Assembly (NCBI RefSeq): GCF_022682495.2
Contig: NC_071388.1
Span: 14,743,171-14,807,170, forward strand
From: Desmodus rotundus
Lineage: Eukaryota; Chordata; Mammalia; Chiroptera; Phyllostomidae
DNA length: 64,000 bases
Reading direction: 5' to 3'
Shown here: positions 1 to 11,884 of the stretch, piece after piece
How positions within the stretch are numbered: position 1 is the stretch's first letter
Layout of the letters: every line of letters begins with the position of its first letter
Program-made: the position numbers and the translations under genes
Notes under the pieces: generated by a model
Database searches by the model: none
What the model was told of the DNA's origin: nothing
What the model saw: the letters and a program-made list of their open reading frames with translations, nothing else

Positions 1-640
1 GAGTTAACGCTGCCTGTGGGCTCTAACAGTTAGTTACACTCAAAATAATGGGCCACTATCCTCCATCAAGGTTAAAGGCACATCTGTAATTTTTAAGAAC
101 CTGTCTCCCAGATTCTAATTAGGCCAAGATAGCAGGAGATGTTATTAGAATTTCTGCTTTAAAGATAATCCCATTGTATAAGCTGCAAATATAAATGACC
201 ACAAAGGAACAAATTAATGAGGCATTTTCATGACTTTTATTGTTGTCACAGCATGGTCTCCTCTTTAAAGTCACATCAAAGATGGGGTGTTATGACTTAG
301 AATTATGGCTTTAAAAGGATATCTTTATGTAAAATACCAATTTTATAAGATTAAAATATTCTGCTTATAAAGAATTCTGATAAGAAAATTCATGTTGAAA
401 AATGGTTATACTGAACTTGCTCCCAATATATAAATATAAACAGAATATGTATAAATGTAAATGTATTTTTGGCAATTTATCAATATAATAATTCCATAAT
501 GTAAATGCAAGTAATGGCATATCAATTTCTCAATGTTGTGGTATATATTGTTATAAAAAATAATACCAATTGCATAAGCTATTAGAAAAATATCATTAAT
601 AACTAAAGTAGAAAATATTCTTCAGAACATGCACACACAG
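1..640. other. AT-rich stretch, no feature recognised
   Basis: AT-rich sequence with no long open frame and no repeat family that I recognise. Confidence 0.5.
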
Positions 641-855
641 CTATAACTGATGTGGCTCAGCTGGTTGGGTATCATCTAGCAAAGCAAAAGACTGCCAGTT
701 GGATTCCCTGTCAGGGCAAATGCCTGGGTTTGGTCCCCGGTTAGGGCGCGTATGAGAGGCAACCAATCGATATTTCTCTCACATTGATGTTTCTCTCCCC
801 CTTTTTCTTCTTTCCTTCTCCTCTCTCTAAAAATAAATAAATAAAATATAAAGAA
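641..855 (+). mobile_element. VES-type tRNA-derived SINE, diverged
   Basis: The left end has a tRNA-like head (TGTGGCTCAGCTGGTTGGG, near 651-669), which covers the A-box region of the internal RNA polymerase III promoter. A degraded B-box follows (GTTGGATTCC, about 698-707). After it come the VES landmarks in order: CAGGGCAAATGCCTGGG, a GAGAGGCAACCAA block, CATTGATGTTTCTC, a CT-rich run and an A-rich AAAATAAATAAATAAAA tail. Length and order fit a full-length copy. I see no clear target-site duplication, and the many differences from the younger copies in this window suggest an old insertion. The 68-codon minus-strand frame across it is a by-product. Confidence 0.88.
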
Positions 856-2156
856 ACCCTCTACATACATTATTATAAACAAATTTCCAAAACTTATTGA
901 ATTAAAATTTAAGTTAAGGACTACTGATTACTGTACCACATGCAAAACCATGGTTCCAAATTCAGGCCATATATATATACTATTATTTAATTTTCTTTTT
1001 TTTCTTGGACAAATACTATTATTTAATTTTCAAATGCACTATTAGGCACTGATATAATTTTAATTAATAGGTAATTCATTTAAACATTTGAGAACCCTTA
1101 TATCATTCCTCATTTAGAAAAGCTAACTAAAGCCTAGAGAGGACAATTTGTTTTTTGGAGTAAAAGATAGATCAGCAATGTGCTCAGAACCGACAGATTT
1201 CAGTGCATATCTTATCATTACAGTTCTTTATCTCTGCTATTTCAATGACATGTTAAAAATTAATGACTAAGATATTAAATTAGTTTATGAAAAAACAATA
1301 TTAAATTGTAATTATTTAGAAATTTTACTTGACAAACCATAGATGTGTATAACATCTCCAAAGAGTAGAATACCAAATGAGCATTTTGAGGCAGTTACTA
1401 AGTTTTGATATCATGTGGAATAGATGGGATTACACGACTTTGAAAACTTCAGACAGAACCAAAAATTACTTTATATATTACTAATTAATTTATAAATTAT
1501 ATCTTTTGGCTGATATTAAGTATCACTAGGCTCAATATCCAAATAATCTTCCCATGTAAAAGTCCAAAAGGTATATAAAATATGAAAAACCCTATGTGCA
1601 ACAATACAAAAAGGGATTTTGAACATAAAAAGCTTTACTATGAATAAATAATTAAAATTAAAATTAAAGAGATTATTTTTACCATTGTTTTAAAATGCAT
1701 TTCTTTTATTTTTAGCCTTCATATACTTGTTATTTTTGCCTCCTGTGATCTGTTTATTCAACTTTTTGTCTATTTTCCTTTAGTTACCTGTTGGGTTTTT
1801 TTTCTTGTTGGGTTTTAGAAGTTTCTTGAGTATTTTAACTGTTAATATCAAGATGATTTGGGTGGTGGATTTTAACCATCTTTATAGAAATAAAATTCCT
1901 ATCCCCAAAATTCCGCTTTCAGTGTCAATATGGTAGCATGGTTGGCAGATTTTTTCCATTTCAGTGTGTAGGTCGTGGGGTCTTCTTGTCAATGTACAAA
2001 TGAGGCAGCGACTGAGTTTGGTGTGAAGATGAATGTTGATTAGAATGGCAGCCTGTCCTTCTCTTCTAAGCCTTAGCATTTCCACCTTGAGGCAGCTGGT
2101 GTTAGACGGAAAAATGAAATACAACATGAAAATATTCTAGGCATTATTGTTTCATT
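856..2156. other. Unassigned AT-rich stretch
   Basis: No repeat family recognised. An 81-codon minus-strand frame at 1882-2127 lies in a slightly GC-richer patch. It resembles no protein I know and is not flanked by clear splice sites, so I do not call it a gene. Confidence 0.45.
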
Positions 2157-2850
2157 TTTTAAACAACTTTATTCAGTTAATTTCACATATCACACAGCCA
2201 TTTTTTGAACAATTCAAGAACTTATTGTTATTTGACAGAGTGAGTAATCCATTTTCACAAATCAGTTTCAGAACATTTTTATCTATCTTGACCATTTAGT
2301 TAATTCTTCCTAAGTGCAGACCTAGGCAACAACTAATCTACTTTTGCCACTTCCTTTCTTTTTGCGGACATTTCTTATAAATGCATTTTTGTTTTGAATA
2401 GTGTTCTATACTACGGATATCTATATATCTCTCTCTATAGATATATGTAATCTAAACATAAACCAGATGATAGACATTTATAGTTTTTTTTATTGTGTTT
2501 ACAGTTTTTCTCTATTATGAATGAAGCTGCTGAAAACATTTCCATGCAAGTTTTTTTATAGACATATATTTTCATCTATCTCTGAGAAATACCTCAGAAT
2601 GAAATTACTGGATCATATGGTAGTTATATTTTTAGGTTTTGGAGAAACAAATTTTTTTCTAGAATGCTTACATTATTTTACATTCTCATCAACAATGGAC
2701 AAGCATTCTGGTTCCTTCAAATCCTCAACAACATATGCTATTGTTTGTCTTTTTGATTATAGCTGTACTTGTGGGTATGAAGTATCTTGTGGTTTTATTT
2801 GCATTTTCTTAATGACTAGCAATGCTGAATAACATTTTATTTTGAAACAA
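2157..2850 (-). mobile_element. Old LINE-1 (L1M) 3' end, antisense
   Basis: The plus strand reads as the reverse complement of the end of L1 ORF2 and the 3' UTR. Phrases such as GAATGAAGCTGCTGAAAACA, CTGGATCATATGGTAG and TCTTTTTGATTATAGCTGTA appear in the expected antisense order. The left part (AACTTTATTCAGTTAATTTCACATA) fits an L1M 3' UTR. The copy is 5' truncated and well diverged. The 103-codon plus-strand frame at 2521-2832 is an antisense shadow of L1, not a gene. Confidence 0.85.
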
Positions 2851-3443
2851 TATAATCAGTTGATCATTTTTTGATGCATAAAGCGTATTGTTCATTTAAA
2901 ACCTTACTTGATTAATTGACCAGGATAATTATTTTGATTTATAGTATATCAATGAATAAAGTCAATAATGTGTATAATACTAATACAGATCACTTCAAAG
3001 TGCCCCTGTGGCATGTTAAAAATGCTTAAAGTTAATCAATAGTAACACAGTTCTATAATTAAATATTAAATATTATGGACATTTCAGAAAGTACAATTCT
3101 AAATAAACAAGGTGAAATAAACTTAAAATTTTTAGTGTTCAGATAACATCAGTTTATGTAAGTCAGAAAAACAGTCTACAAGATTTCCTTCACTCTTGGG
3201 TTCTAGGTTAGAATTGGCCAAAAGAGAAATTTTGTAAAATGTTTGGAAGGCAAAATGAAGTATCAGCTGTCACTTTTTGAAGTTACATGGTTATGTGAAA
3301 TTTTGATTTACAAGATGTAATTTATAGTACCATAAACCATAACCTTTTGAAATATCTGTTCCACAAAAAAAAATTATTTGCATCTGCTGTGAACAAAAAC
3401 CTACATGTTAACCTTTTAACCTATAGAGTAGTATAACAGGGCT
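2851..3443. other. Unassigned AT-rich stretch
   Basis: No gene or repeat recognised between the L1M fragment and the telomere-like repeat. Confidence 0.45.
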
Positions 3444-3469
3444 ATGGTTATGGTTAGGGTTAGGGTTAG
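3444..3469 (+). repeat. Short interstitial telomere-like repeat
   Basis: TATGGTTATGGTTAGGGTTA and the next bases give about four units of the vertebrate telomere hexamer: the first one or two are variant (GGTTAT) and the last ones are canonical TTAGGG. The flanks are ordinary AT-rich DNA, so this is not subtelomeric sequence. Such short tracts are generally thought to be patches left by break repair. Confidence 0.75.
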
Positions 3470-5190
3470 CATCATCTTAAAACAAAACCAGTGACGTCTT
3501 TTCCTATTTCCCTAAAACAAATTTGAATTCAATATCTAAATATCCTTAGCAAATAAGAAAACACAAAATTTCTTTAGTACACACTCAATTTTTTGTCTCC
3601 CACCCCCAGATATTGGCCAATTGTTAGTATCACGTGGAATTTCTAATTTTATGAATAAATTCATCCTCTCTCTTCTTTTGTCTCCCTTCTACTTTGTCTG
3701 ATAACCTTATCAAGGTAATCACAAATTTCAAAAAGAAAATATTTTCTCTTCCTTCCCATATGGCACTGATGACTTCTCAGATTCATTTGTTCTTTTTCTT
3801 AAATAATTCCACTACAGTCCACTCAATAAAGAAATTCTACATAATTTTTCTAAGTATTTCTTTTATTTTGAACTTTTCACTGTCATTTGAAGTGATTATT
3901 TTACTACATAAGTAATTCTAAGTTTATCTTCTGTAATATACTTAATGTAATTCTCTACTTTGTTTTAGCATTGCACGTTGCCGTATTTATTCTTCAAACT
4001 GCTTTTTAGTTGTTAAGCATTTTTCCCTCTGGAAATGTTTAAGATTTTCTCTGCCATCGATGTGTTAGAACTCACCATAATGTGTGTGGCTCCCTGCAGG
4101 GTTGTGATCATTGCTCACATCAGAGAAAGTAGAAATAAAATAAAAGTAGGAGAAGATTGTTTACAGATAAAGTTTATGATTTCCAAAATTAAACAGTGGT
4201 GTAAATGTTGGATGGGAGCATCTCAGGGAATGCCAAACCAAATCACTGAGATAAGTAAACACACATATATACCTACACACACGCACACTGACAAACAAGT
4301 CCCCCTGTTATCAAATATTTCCATTTTAGATTAAGATCCTGCCTTTCATTAAACTAATTAATTCATTAATACCACTAGTAATAAGAAATCACAAGAGGGT
4401 AAAAGAACATGACTTTGGCATTTCATATATTGTCACAACACTTTCTTTTTTCCACAATATCTTAGGACCAAATCAGTTCAGTAGATTTTTTTTTAATATT
4501 TAATGACGGCATGATACCATTCAACATTAGTGTGAGCCATTTCAGAACTGAGGTTCCAAGGAAAAAGTGAAAGGTTTTTTATACATTGAGAGAATTCTAA
4601 TTTCAGTCTTCTCAGTTTAATATTTGACAAGTTAAATAGGCAGTAAACTGATTTAATAAATCCTTTCTCTTCCCAACGATACCTATATTTAGAGCTATAT
4701 AAATCGTATGCTCCTTGTCCTGTCCTGGGTGGGAAATGACATGTGGGTCACTGCGCTGAACCTGCTTTAAATAGAGAAATGAACACCAGTCAGTTTAATA
4801 ATGCCAGAAACATTCACGTCTCACTCATTTAAAAGTCTGCAGTTCCTCGGTTGTATTTTTCTGAAATAATGAAAAATGTCATTTATTCTATTGGGTTAAA
4901 ATTCCCCTGTCATCTCTTCTTATGCTCTGCTCACACACTTTTCAGCTTTCTAGCCCCTGTCTACTGCCAGCCCTGCAGTGTGGCTTTTACATTTTTCTTC
5001 TCCTCTTTCCTCCTAGACTTTGTTATATGGCTAGACTTTTTTTTTTTTAATTCAACCCTTCCTTTAATATTTTGGATTTCAAGATTCTGTTTTTTTTTTC
5101 CTTACTATTTTCATTTTTTTAATCATGGAAGCTCAGAATGTGCGGTCTGATAAATAGAACATCGCTTAGAGAATTGTGATGGGAAGACCC
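3470..5190. other. Unassigned stretch with a small CA-rich patch
   Basis: No gene or transposon recognised. A short impure CA/TA repeat lies near 4258-4290. Open frames at 3694-3915, 4035-4334 and 4851-5150 are AT- or T-driven (many Phe, Leu, Ile, Ser residues) and look non-coding. Confidence 0.45.
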
Positions 5191-6090
5191 TTGTGGTAGT
5201 GTAACTGGGCGCAGAGCATGGGTCCCCTGATTAAGCATACACCCCCACAGGACTGGTGGCAGGGAGCAGAGCAGAAGGTACATTATTTAAGGTACATTGC
5301 ATAACAAAACCAAGTCAGCAGGCCCTTGCGTTCATGAAAGGAAGAACTCCGAAGCTGCAGAATTGTGTACAGTGACTGTGAGAACCTGCAGTACTTGTGA
5401 CATAGGAGGGGGTAGAAGGGGTGGATGCCCACGCATTACTAGGAACTCTTGCCCTGACTAAAGATGGCAGCCAAAAAAGGATCAAATCACTGGAGAGCTG
5501 ACAAAAATGGCAGGAGTGAACACACCACAGGAAAAGCCGGATATTATATCACACAGGAAGTTCTGAGTCAAGCATTTAAATTAGAGTGGGCTGCTACAAG
5601 GTCAGAAGGTCTGTCTGTGGGTCTTCCAGGGAGTCAGCCACAAGGTCTGCAGAGAGGTCTACAATGAAGGCAGCCACAAGGTTGGGAAGTCTGCCTGCGG
5701 AAGATGCTGGCAAAGCTGGAGGTGCTGCAGGAACCTGCCTGGCCACCCAGACTCCTGAGAGATGCTTGGAGCTGCACTGTGACTAGGAACGCTAAGCTGC
5801 AGACTTCTGCCTTTCTGAAAGACGCTACCTTGGAGTGACAGTCTGAAATTGGCCTGATTTGGAAGAGGAAGAGTGGACTATTTGTGGGTGTTTTTAAAGG
5901 CAGCAGGGATATAATGGCAGAAATCTGCTATTATCCTAAATCTGTATAATCTTTAAATAAAAATCTCTTTCCTTTTTAACCAAACTTTTGCCTTGGGAGT
6001 CACACTTCTTGGTGGCAGGCAGTCGAACCCCATGGCTGTTCCAGAACAGCCTCGGCTGGTTCTATAACCGCAGGGCACTTATGAGCCGGG
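5191..6090 (+). mobile_element. Possible solo LTR of an endogenous retrovirus
   Basis: This block of about 0.9 kb is clearly GC-richer than its surroundings. It ends with an AATAAA signal at 5956-5961, then a T-rich stretch and a GC-rich end near 6004-6075, an arrangement typical of an R/U5 region. It contains imperfect internal repeats (AGCCACAAGGT occurs twice, near 5636 and 5668). I could not fix the TG..CA ends or find a target-site duplication, and I see no gag, pol or env sequence beside it. The two overlapping frames of 66-67 codons inside it are not retroviral proteins. It could instead be another kind of old repeat. Confidence 0.42.
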
Positions 6091-7374
6091 AGTTGATTCA
6101 TATTATATTTCGAGTATGACTTCACACATATATATTAAGTAAATACAGAATTGCAAATACATTTACAATAAGGTAAGCTATTTTTACTCTGTTGAAGTAT
6201 AACTTATTCTTCAGATAAATTTTCTTACTAGTACTTGTTAAACTTGTATTATAATCTTTAAAGGGAAAGGCCTATGATAATAGACCAATTCAATATTATA
6301 TCTGCAACTTGATTTTATAGGATAATTCTACATTTTACTAGGTAGATTCTTGCTATAGTAAAATAAAATAACTAAAAGTCATTGAGAGACCAGATATAAA
6401 AACAAAAAACAAAAAAAAGAAAAACTCATGAGATTCTTAACTGGTTGCCCAGGCTTAATCTCATTAATAAATATTGTAAAAAATATGGTAAGAATCATAT
6501 CAAGTTCTATCTAAAAAAAACAATTGGGACAAAGTTTTTTTAATAATTCATATTGTAAAATATAAATTAGGAGAGGGCAGGTCTTTGTAGAGCTAAATGC
6601 AGAAGGGCAGTACTCAGAAAGTAACAGAAGTGAACGCGGAATGCAGTACAGAAGCTCTAACGTACACAGAACCTGGGAGGAAAAGAAGAGCATAGTTGGC
6701 CTGCTTTGGTCTACACAGGTTTGACAGTTTACAACCAGAACGGACTGACAGCCGTGTTTAAGCTTCCTGTGTCTTTGATAATACTATCCCAGTGCTCCTG
6801 ACCCTGGAATGTGAGGACAGGTTTGTTCTTCTCAAAGACCTTTGCCTCTTGCAAAGGCTAATCAGCATTTCAAAGTTCTTTGAAAGTTTTGCCCTAGGAA
6901 CACTTCATTGAGAGGGATCAGTGTGTGATTTCTGGATGTCTAAATTTCGATATTCAGAGAGGAAAAAATATATGAAACATTCTTCTGATCAAAAAAGAAG
7001 AACAAGAGGAATAATTGTCACCTGTCTTCCTTCAGGGAGTTAGTGTACTGGCAGATGGTGGCCACAAGCCTCGATGAAGTTTTCAGGGATGTCAATGGTC
7101 AGGTAAAATGACCATCAAAGTTGCGATTTCACACTCCTGGAAACTAGTTCGATGCATATCAAAGGAAAAAGCCACTTGGCATCCTAATACCAGTTCCCTG
7201 AACTTCCAGATCTAATGTACTTATGTACACAAAGAGAGATCGTATAAAACAGACTTCAGATAAACTAAATGCACAGACAGAGAAGGGGTGGAAGGAGAAG
7301 TGGGAGTGAAGAAGAGAGAACTAACCTTTATACAAAGTCAGTACATTTCTGCAGTAAGCAAACTGACTCAATTT
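6091..7374. other. Unassigned stretch
   Basis: Mixed composition. The part at about 6720-6950 is less AT-rich and could be conserved non-coding sequence, but nothing in it identifies a gene or repeat. Short frames at 6511-6693 and 7269-7460 are not convincing. Confidence 0.4.
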
Positions 7375-7487
7375 TAGTTCAGGTAAAACGTGAAACACAT
7401 CAAGAAGCAACTGATGAATGCATAAATAAGTGGACAATAAATCGATGTTTCTTTCTCTAAGAAATCAATAAATAATTTTTTTAAATG
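7375..7487 (+). mobile_element. 3' fragment of an older bat tRNA-SINE
   Basis: The order GAAGCAACTGATGAATGCAT, AAATAAGTGGACAATAAATC, GATGTTTCTTTCTCT and AAATCAATAAATAA matches the 3' half of an older VES-related SINE that carries an AATGCATAAATAAGTGGAACAA block. The same family is present in reverse at 46772-46920. The tRNA-like head is missing. Confidence 0.6.
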
Positions 7488-7794
7488 CCTGCTTTTATGT
7501 TAAAGTGGTTCTGCTACAAAAATTGTGTAAATGAGGTTTGAGCACAAATGTGACATTCCCATTTTTAATTATAGAACATTTAGAAGAAATGATTGCACTC
7601 ATTTATAACATGTGCCTTCTGAGAGAAGTCTAGGATCAGTTATACTCAGCTTATCTCCAATAAAATAGAGCTTCGTTCATTTTTTCATACATAGTCAAAA
7701 AGATGAAGCTACAGTTGTGTATCCACATACATGTAAATGGAGTAATTGTATAACATTTTTAATCTCGATAAAGACTAATGGGTTTCATTTTTAT

Positions 7795-8009
7795 TGATTT
7801 ATTTTCTTTAAGATTTTTATGTATTTTTAGAGAGAGGAGAAAGAAGGGAGAAAGAGAAGGAGAGAAACATCAATGTGTGGTTGCCTCTTATGTGCCCCCT
7901 ACTGGGGACCTGGCCTACAACCTAGGCATGTGCCCTGACTGGGAATTGAACTAGTGACCCTATGGTTAGCAGATGGGACCTCAATCCAATGAGCCACACT
8001 AGCCAAGGC
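7795..8009 (-). mobile_element. VES SINE, antisense, with target-site duplication
   Basis: The plus strand shows the reverse complement of a VES SINE: a T-rich start, an AGAGAGGAGAAAGAAGGGAG purine block, AAACATCAATGTGTGGTTGC, CCCTGACTGGGAATTGAAC and AGCCACACTAGCCAAGGC. The ten bases TCATTTTTAT occur directly before it (7785-7794) and directly after it (8010-8019), a target-site duplication that fixes both ends. The copy is full-length and moderately diverged. Confidence 0.93.
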
Positions 8010-8122
8010 TCATTTTTATCCAGTTTTTATAATGAAACATCATTAACTGTATGATGTTTAAATTGTCCCTAATTTGGCCTAGTAAAACCTCTTCAAGCTG
8101 CCTTACATATTGTTTTGACATT

Positions 8123-8211
8123 TTATATATGTGTATATTTATATACTATCATATGTGTATGTATATATACACACACACATAGTCATACATATATACACAC
8201 GTATATGTACA
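8123..8211. repeat. TA/CA-rich microsatellite
   Basis: Impure alternating pyrimidine-purine DNA with TATATA, TATGTG and ACACACACAC runs. Such a tract mutates quickly and can take up non-B structures. Confidence 0.8.
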
Positions 8212-8777
8212 TTGTTTTTCTTTATTAAATTATAAATTTATATATCTAATTTTAATATAAACATTCACAATTTCATATGTCCTCTCTCACAGTGAAAAAC
8301 TTGTTTCCAAAAGCATTAGTATATTTACCTGGTTGCTAAAAACTGATTCAGAAGTGTTACACCAATACTACTACAAATTCATGTGTACTTTTTTGTGTGT
8401 GTGTGAGGGATTGCAACTGAGGTTGCCTATCAATGTTACTTATTTTAACTAATTAATTTTTGCCCTGTGTTTATGTTACCATTAGATATACACTTGATTC
8501 ATTTGTTTCTCTTTTCATTCAGTTTTACATTTTCTCTCATTCTCTGTTAATTTGTATTATGTTAAAACCTGTAAATTACTAACATGACTTCAATATTAGA
8601 GACTCTGTCACCTCACTTTAGCTCCCACATCACTATCCACAATTCCCTTTAGATATCCAATGTCATAACTTCTGGTCTGTCACTCCTGTGCTGATTTTTG
8701 CCTAAGTAGTTCTTTAAAATAAAGGACAGCACACGGCTTAGACTGCTTTGCACCTTTCCCTTTGTTATCTAGATATA
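8212..8777. other. Unassigned stretch
   Basis: AT-rich with a short GT run near 8393-8405. No gene or repeat family recognised. Confidence 0.45.
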
Positions 8778-9390
8778 TACTTTTTGTAAATTTTATTTTT
8801 CAATTCTAGTTTACATTCACTATTATTTTGTATTAGTTTCAGGTGTACAACATAGGGGTTAGACCATCGTACCATACAGAGTGATCCCACCAGTATTTCC
8901 AGTACCCACCTGGCAGCACACACAGTTATTACAGTGCCATTGCCCGCATTCTACATGCTGCACTTTGCCTGCCCGGGCTGTTTTATACCTGCTAATTTGT
9001 TCTCCTTAATCCATTCACCTCTTCCACCCAGGCCCTAAACCCCTCCCATCTGACCGCCATCTCTCTGTTCTCTGTACTCATGAGTGTGTTTCAATATTGT
9101 TCACTTACTTTATTCTTTAGATTCCACATGTAAGTAAAATCATATGGTATTTTCCTTTTCCTTACTGACTTATTTCACCTACCATGATGCCCTCTAGTTC
9201 CATTCATACTGTCACAAATGGTACCGCAACAGTGTTATCCACGGTCTGTTGATTTGCACTTGGTTTGTTTCCACATCTTGGCTACTGTAAATAATGTTGC
9301 AATGAACACAGAGGTGCATCCGTTCTTTGGGATTAGTGTTTTGGGTTCTTTTGGATATATATCCAGAAGTGAAATTCGTGATTACATTTC
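8778..9390 (-). mobile_element. LINE-1 3' end, antisense
   Basis: The left side reads as an antisense L1 3' UTR (TTTGTATTAGTTTCAGGTGT and nearby). The right side is antisense ORF2 tail, with TTCCACATGTAAGTAAAATC, CCATCTTGGCTACTGTAAAT-like text and GTTGCAATGAACACAGAGGT. The copy is 5' truncated near ATATCCAGAAGTGAAATTC. The 61-codon frame at 9218-9403 is an antisense shadow. Confidence 0.87.
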
Positions 9391-10143
9391 TTATCAGTTA
9401 TGAAAATCTTTCATTCTTGTAATAACTACATTGTACTAAGTTCTATGAAGGTACCTTATTTTATTTAGCTAATTGTGTATGTAAATATTATGGCTATTTC
9501 CAAGAGTTATACATTATATATGATGTTACAAGGAATAACTGTGGTTTTATTGTATTTTGTTGAAGGTATAATTTCCAGACAGTTCCCAGAAGTGGGTTTG
9601 CTGTGTCAATTTGATACTTACTGCCATGCTCCCAACCATAGGAATTGCATTATTCCTTATTTCCAACAGCAGTATATGAGTGGGTATTTATTTTAACCTA
9701 ACCAATACAGTATTCTATCAAAATTCTTAACTTTCATAAATCTAGTAATTCTTTACCTAAGTCCACTTCTTATCTGACATAACATATGATAGTTAAGGAC
9801 TTGAAGAAAAAAAACAGATTTCTCTTTCTTTCTCATTCCTAAATAACACAAAGAACAGGGATTTTATCAAAATCCATTTTTTGCTTTGCTTATTTTACTG
9901 AATAGCCTGAAGGAATTCAACACTCCAATATCCACCATTTTCCTGCCACCTGTTCAGAATTGGCATCACCAGTGGAAAGAAATAATTACAAGACGTCCTG
10001 TCACTTCCAACCCATTCAGCCTTTCTTTAATTTTCCTTATTAAGAGAGTAGCACATGGGTAGAAGTATGGGGGTATGTCCTCAACCAGATATGAGAAAAC
10101 CAGTATATCTTCCAAGAACAGCACATCTAAACTAGTTCCTATT
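9391..10143. other. Mostly unassigned; part may be an older LINE
   Basis: The part at about 9480-9700 loosely resembles a very old antisense L1M 3' region: GCTGTGTCAATTTGATACTT, then a run reading like 'ccaacagcagtatatgagtg'. The match is weak. The remainder is AT-rich and unassigned. Confidence 0.35.
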
Positions 10144-10159
10144 AATAATATTTCTTTTT

Positions 10160-10360
10160 TAAAGGTTTTATTTATTTGTAAAAAGAGGGGAAGGGAAGGA
10201 GAAAGAGAGGGAGAGAAACATCAGTGTGTAGTTGCCTCTTGAGTGCCCCCTGCTGAGGACCCGGCCCACAGCACAGGCATATTCCCTCATTGGGAATCGA
10301 ACTGGGGACCCCTTGGTTCTCAGGCCAGCACTCAATCCACTGAGCCACAACAGCTGGGTC
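10160..10360 (-). mobile_element. VES SINE, antisense, 16-bp target-site duplication
   Basis: This is a reverse-complement VES element with the usual GAGAGAAACATCAGTGTG block, GGGAATCGAACTGGGGACC and GAGCCACAACAGCTGGGTC head. The 16 bases AATAATATTTCTTTTT are repeated exactly at 10144-10159 and 10361-10376. A perfect duplication this long suggests a fairly recent insertion. Frames reported on both strands here (10168-10495) simply run through the SINE. Confidence 0.95.
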
Positions 10361-10376
10361 AATAATATTTCTTTTT

Positions 10377-11563
10377 ACATATTTACCAAAGAGAGTTCTG
10401 GTAAATCTCGGGAGTTCATGATTAACATTTTGCTTGTCATCATCTATCTTTGGATCATGTAATTTAGTTGAAAAGGTTAATTGACTATGATGCATCCATG
10501 ATTTTAATAAAGTATATAATTTTAACTACCTGACATTTTTGCTATACTTAGTTTTCTAAACCATATTACCTTTTATTTGTGTTTGTTTGTGTGGTTCTAA
10601 TTTATTAAGAGTAAGCTGACCAGATGTAGGTAAGATAACCTCACACATAGCTGTTCACATTGATTTAATAATATATTTACGCGTTGATCAATGAAGCTCT
10701 CCACAATGTACTGACGTACTCAAATGCATGACTTAGTGAGCTTCTTATATAAACCATCCCAGATTAAGTTATGAATAATTGAGTACCTCAGATATTTAAA
10801 GGATACCGCTTCAAGTATAATGACACTTTACTATTTTAAGGATTTGTGATAAAATAATTCTAAAATGTACCCCATACATTAAAGTTTCTCAAAAATAACA
10901 CAGGCACCACAGCATTTTTCTTAGCAAATAAGGTCTTCCTTTTGCTCTTGTACTGCACTTCATTCCACATAGAGATTTCTTTTCTTCTTCTCCTAGTAAT
11001 GGAAAACTAAACTTTCATGTCTAAATTCTTTAGGTGATTGTTTCTTTTCTATCGTTGCTGTTCTTTCCTGCAAAAACTGATGCTTATATTTGATACCTAA
11101 GACCTTGTAGAAAATCCTGGATGAGCAAAACAAAGCTCCAGAAATAAAGGGATTACAATGCGTGTTACAGCGCAGAGGTCATTCTCTGACTTGGGATGAA
11201 TGTAGGCTGCTCTGTGGTGATGACTGGGCTGGGCAATATTTGTGGAAAAACACATGCAGAAAGGATGTTTTGAGGACTAAGGAGGTCCTAATCATAAAGT
11301 GAGTGAAATCCTTTTGTTGTTGTTGTTAATAATCTTTATAGCTGCATGCCTTTTTAAATGTCTAGTTCAAAGGGTTTGGGCAAATATAGGTGTCCGTGCA
11401 ACCCTCACCTCAAAAATTCCTACCTACCAATTGAAGTCGCTGCCATCCTATGCCCTAAACAATAACCTATCTGCCTTCTGTGCATTTTTTCCTTTTTAGT
11501 TTTATGCTCTCAGAATTTCATATAAATAACATCTGTCTCCTTTCATTCATCATAACGTTTATG
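10377..11563. other. Unassigned stretch
   Basis: AT-rich, no transposon recognised. A short TTG trinucleotide run occurs near 11314-11326. The 66-codon frame at 11299-11499 has no recognisable features. Confidence 0.45.
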
Positions 11564-11577
11564 AGATTCACTTATAT

Positions 11578-11884
11578 ATATATTTTTTTTTAAATTTTTA
11601 TTGTTATTCAATTACAGTTGTCTGCCTTTTCTCCCCATCCCTCCACCCCACCACAGCCAAAACCACCTCCCTCTCCCACCTCCACCCTCCCCCTTGATTT
11701 TGTCCATGTGTCCTTTATAATAGTTCCTGTAATCCCCTCTCTGTACTGTCCCCTCCCCACTCCCCTCTGGCTATTGTTAGATTGTTCTTAACTTCAATGT
11801 CTCTGGTTATATTTTGTTTGCTTTTTTCTTTGTGAGGGACAAATGCCATATGATCTCAACTTTAACTGGAACATAATCAACAAA
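11578..11884 (-). mobile_element. Short LINE-1 with inverted 5' end (twin-primed)
   Basis: From 11578 to 11830 the plus strand is the antisense of an L1 3' UTR: T-rich start, ATTGTTATTCAATTACAGTT, CCCTCCACCCC-type pyrimidine tracts, TTTGTCCATGTGTCCTTTA. From 11831 to 11884 the orientation flips, and GACAAATGCCATATGATCTC then GGAACATAATCAACAAAAG read in the sense direction of the segment just upstream in an intact L1. AGATTCACTTATAT occurs exactly at 11564-11577 and 11885-11898, so the whole composite is one insertion. This is the structure left by twin priming. Confidence 0.93.

Noticed and set aside
2521..2832. 103-codon plus-strand frame starting MKLLKTFPCK
   Set aside because: It is an antisense translation of the LINE-1 3' region; phrases on either side match L1 in the opposite direction.
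6010..6031. Retroviral primer-binding site after the possible LTR (TGG then GTCGAACCCC)
   Set aside because: The spacing between the TGG and the T-loop complement is about five bases too short for a real tRNA 3' end, so I do not use it as evidence.
10168..10495. Overlapping frames on both strands, up to 107 codons
   Set aside because: They read through a VES SINE whose exact target-site duplication is visible. The same peptides (VRFPVK-type) recur at other SINE copies such as 30435-30617.
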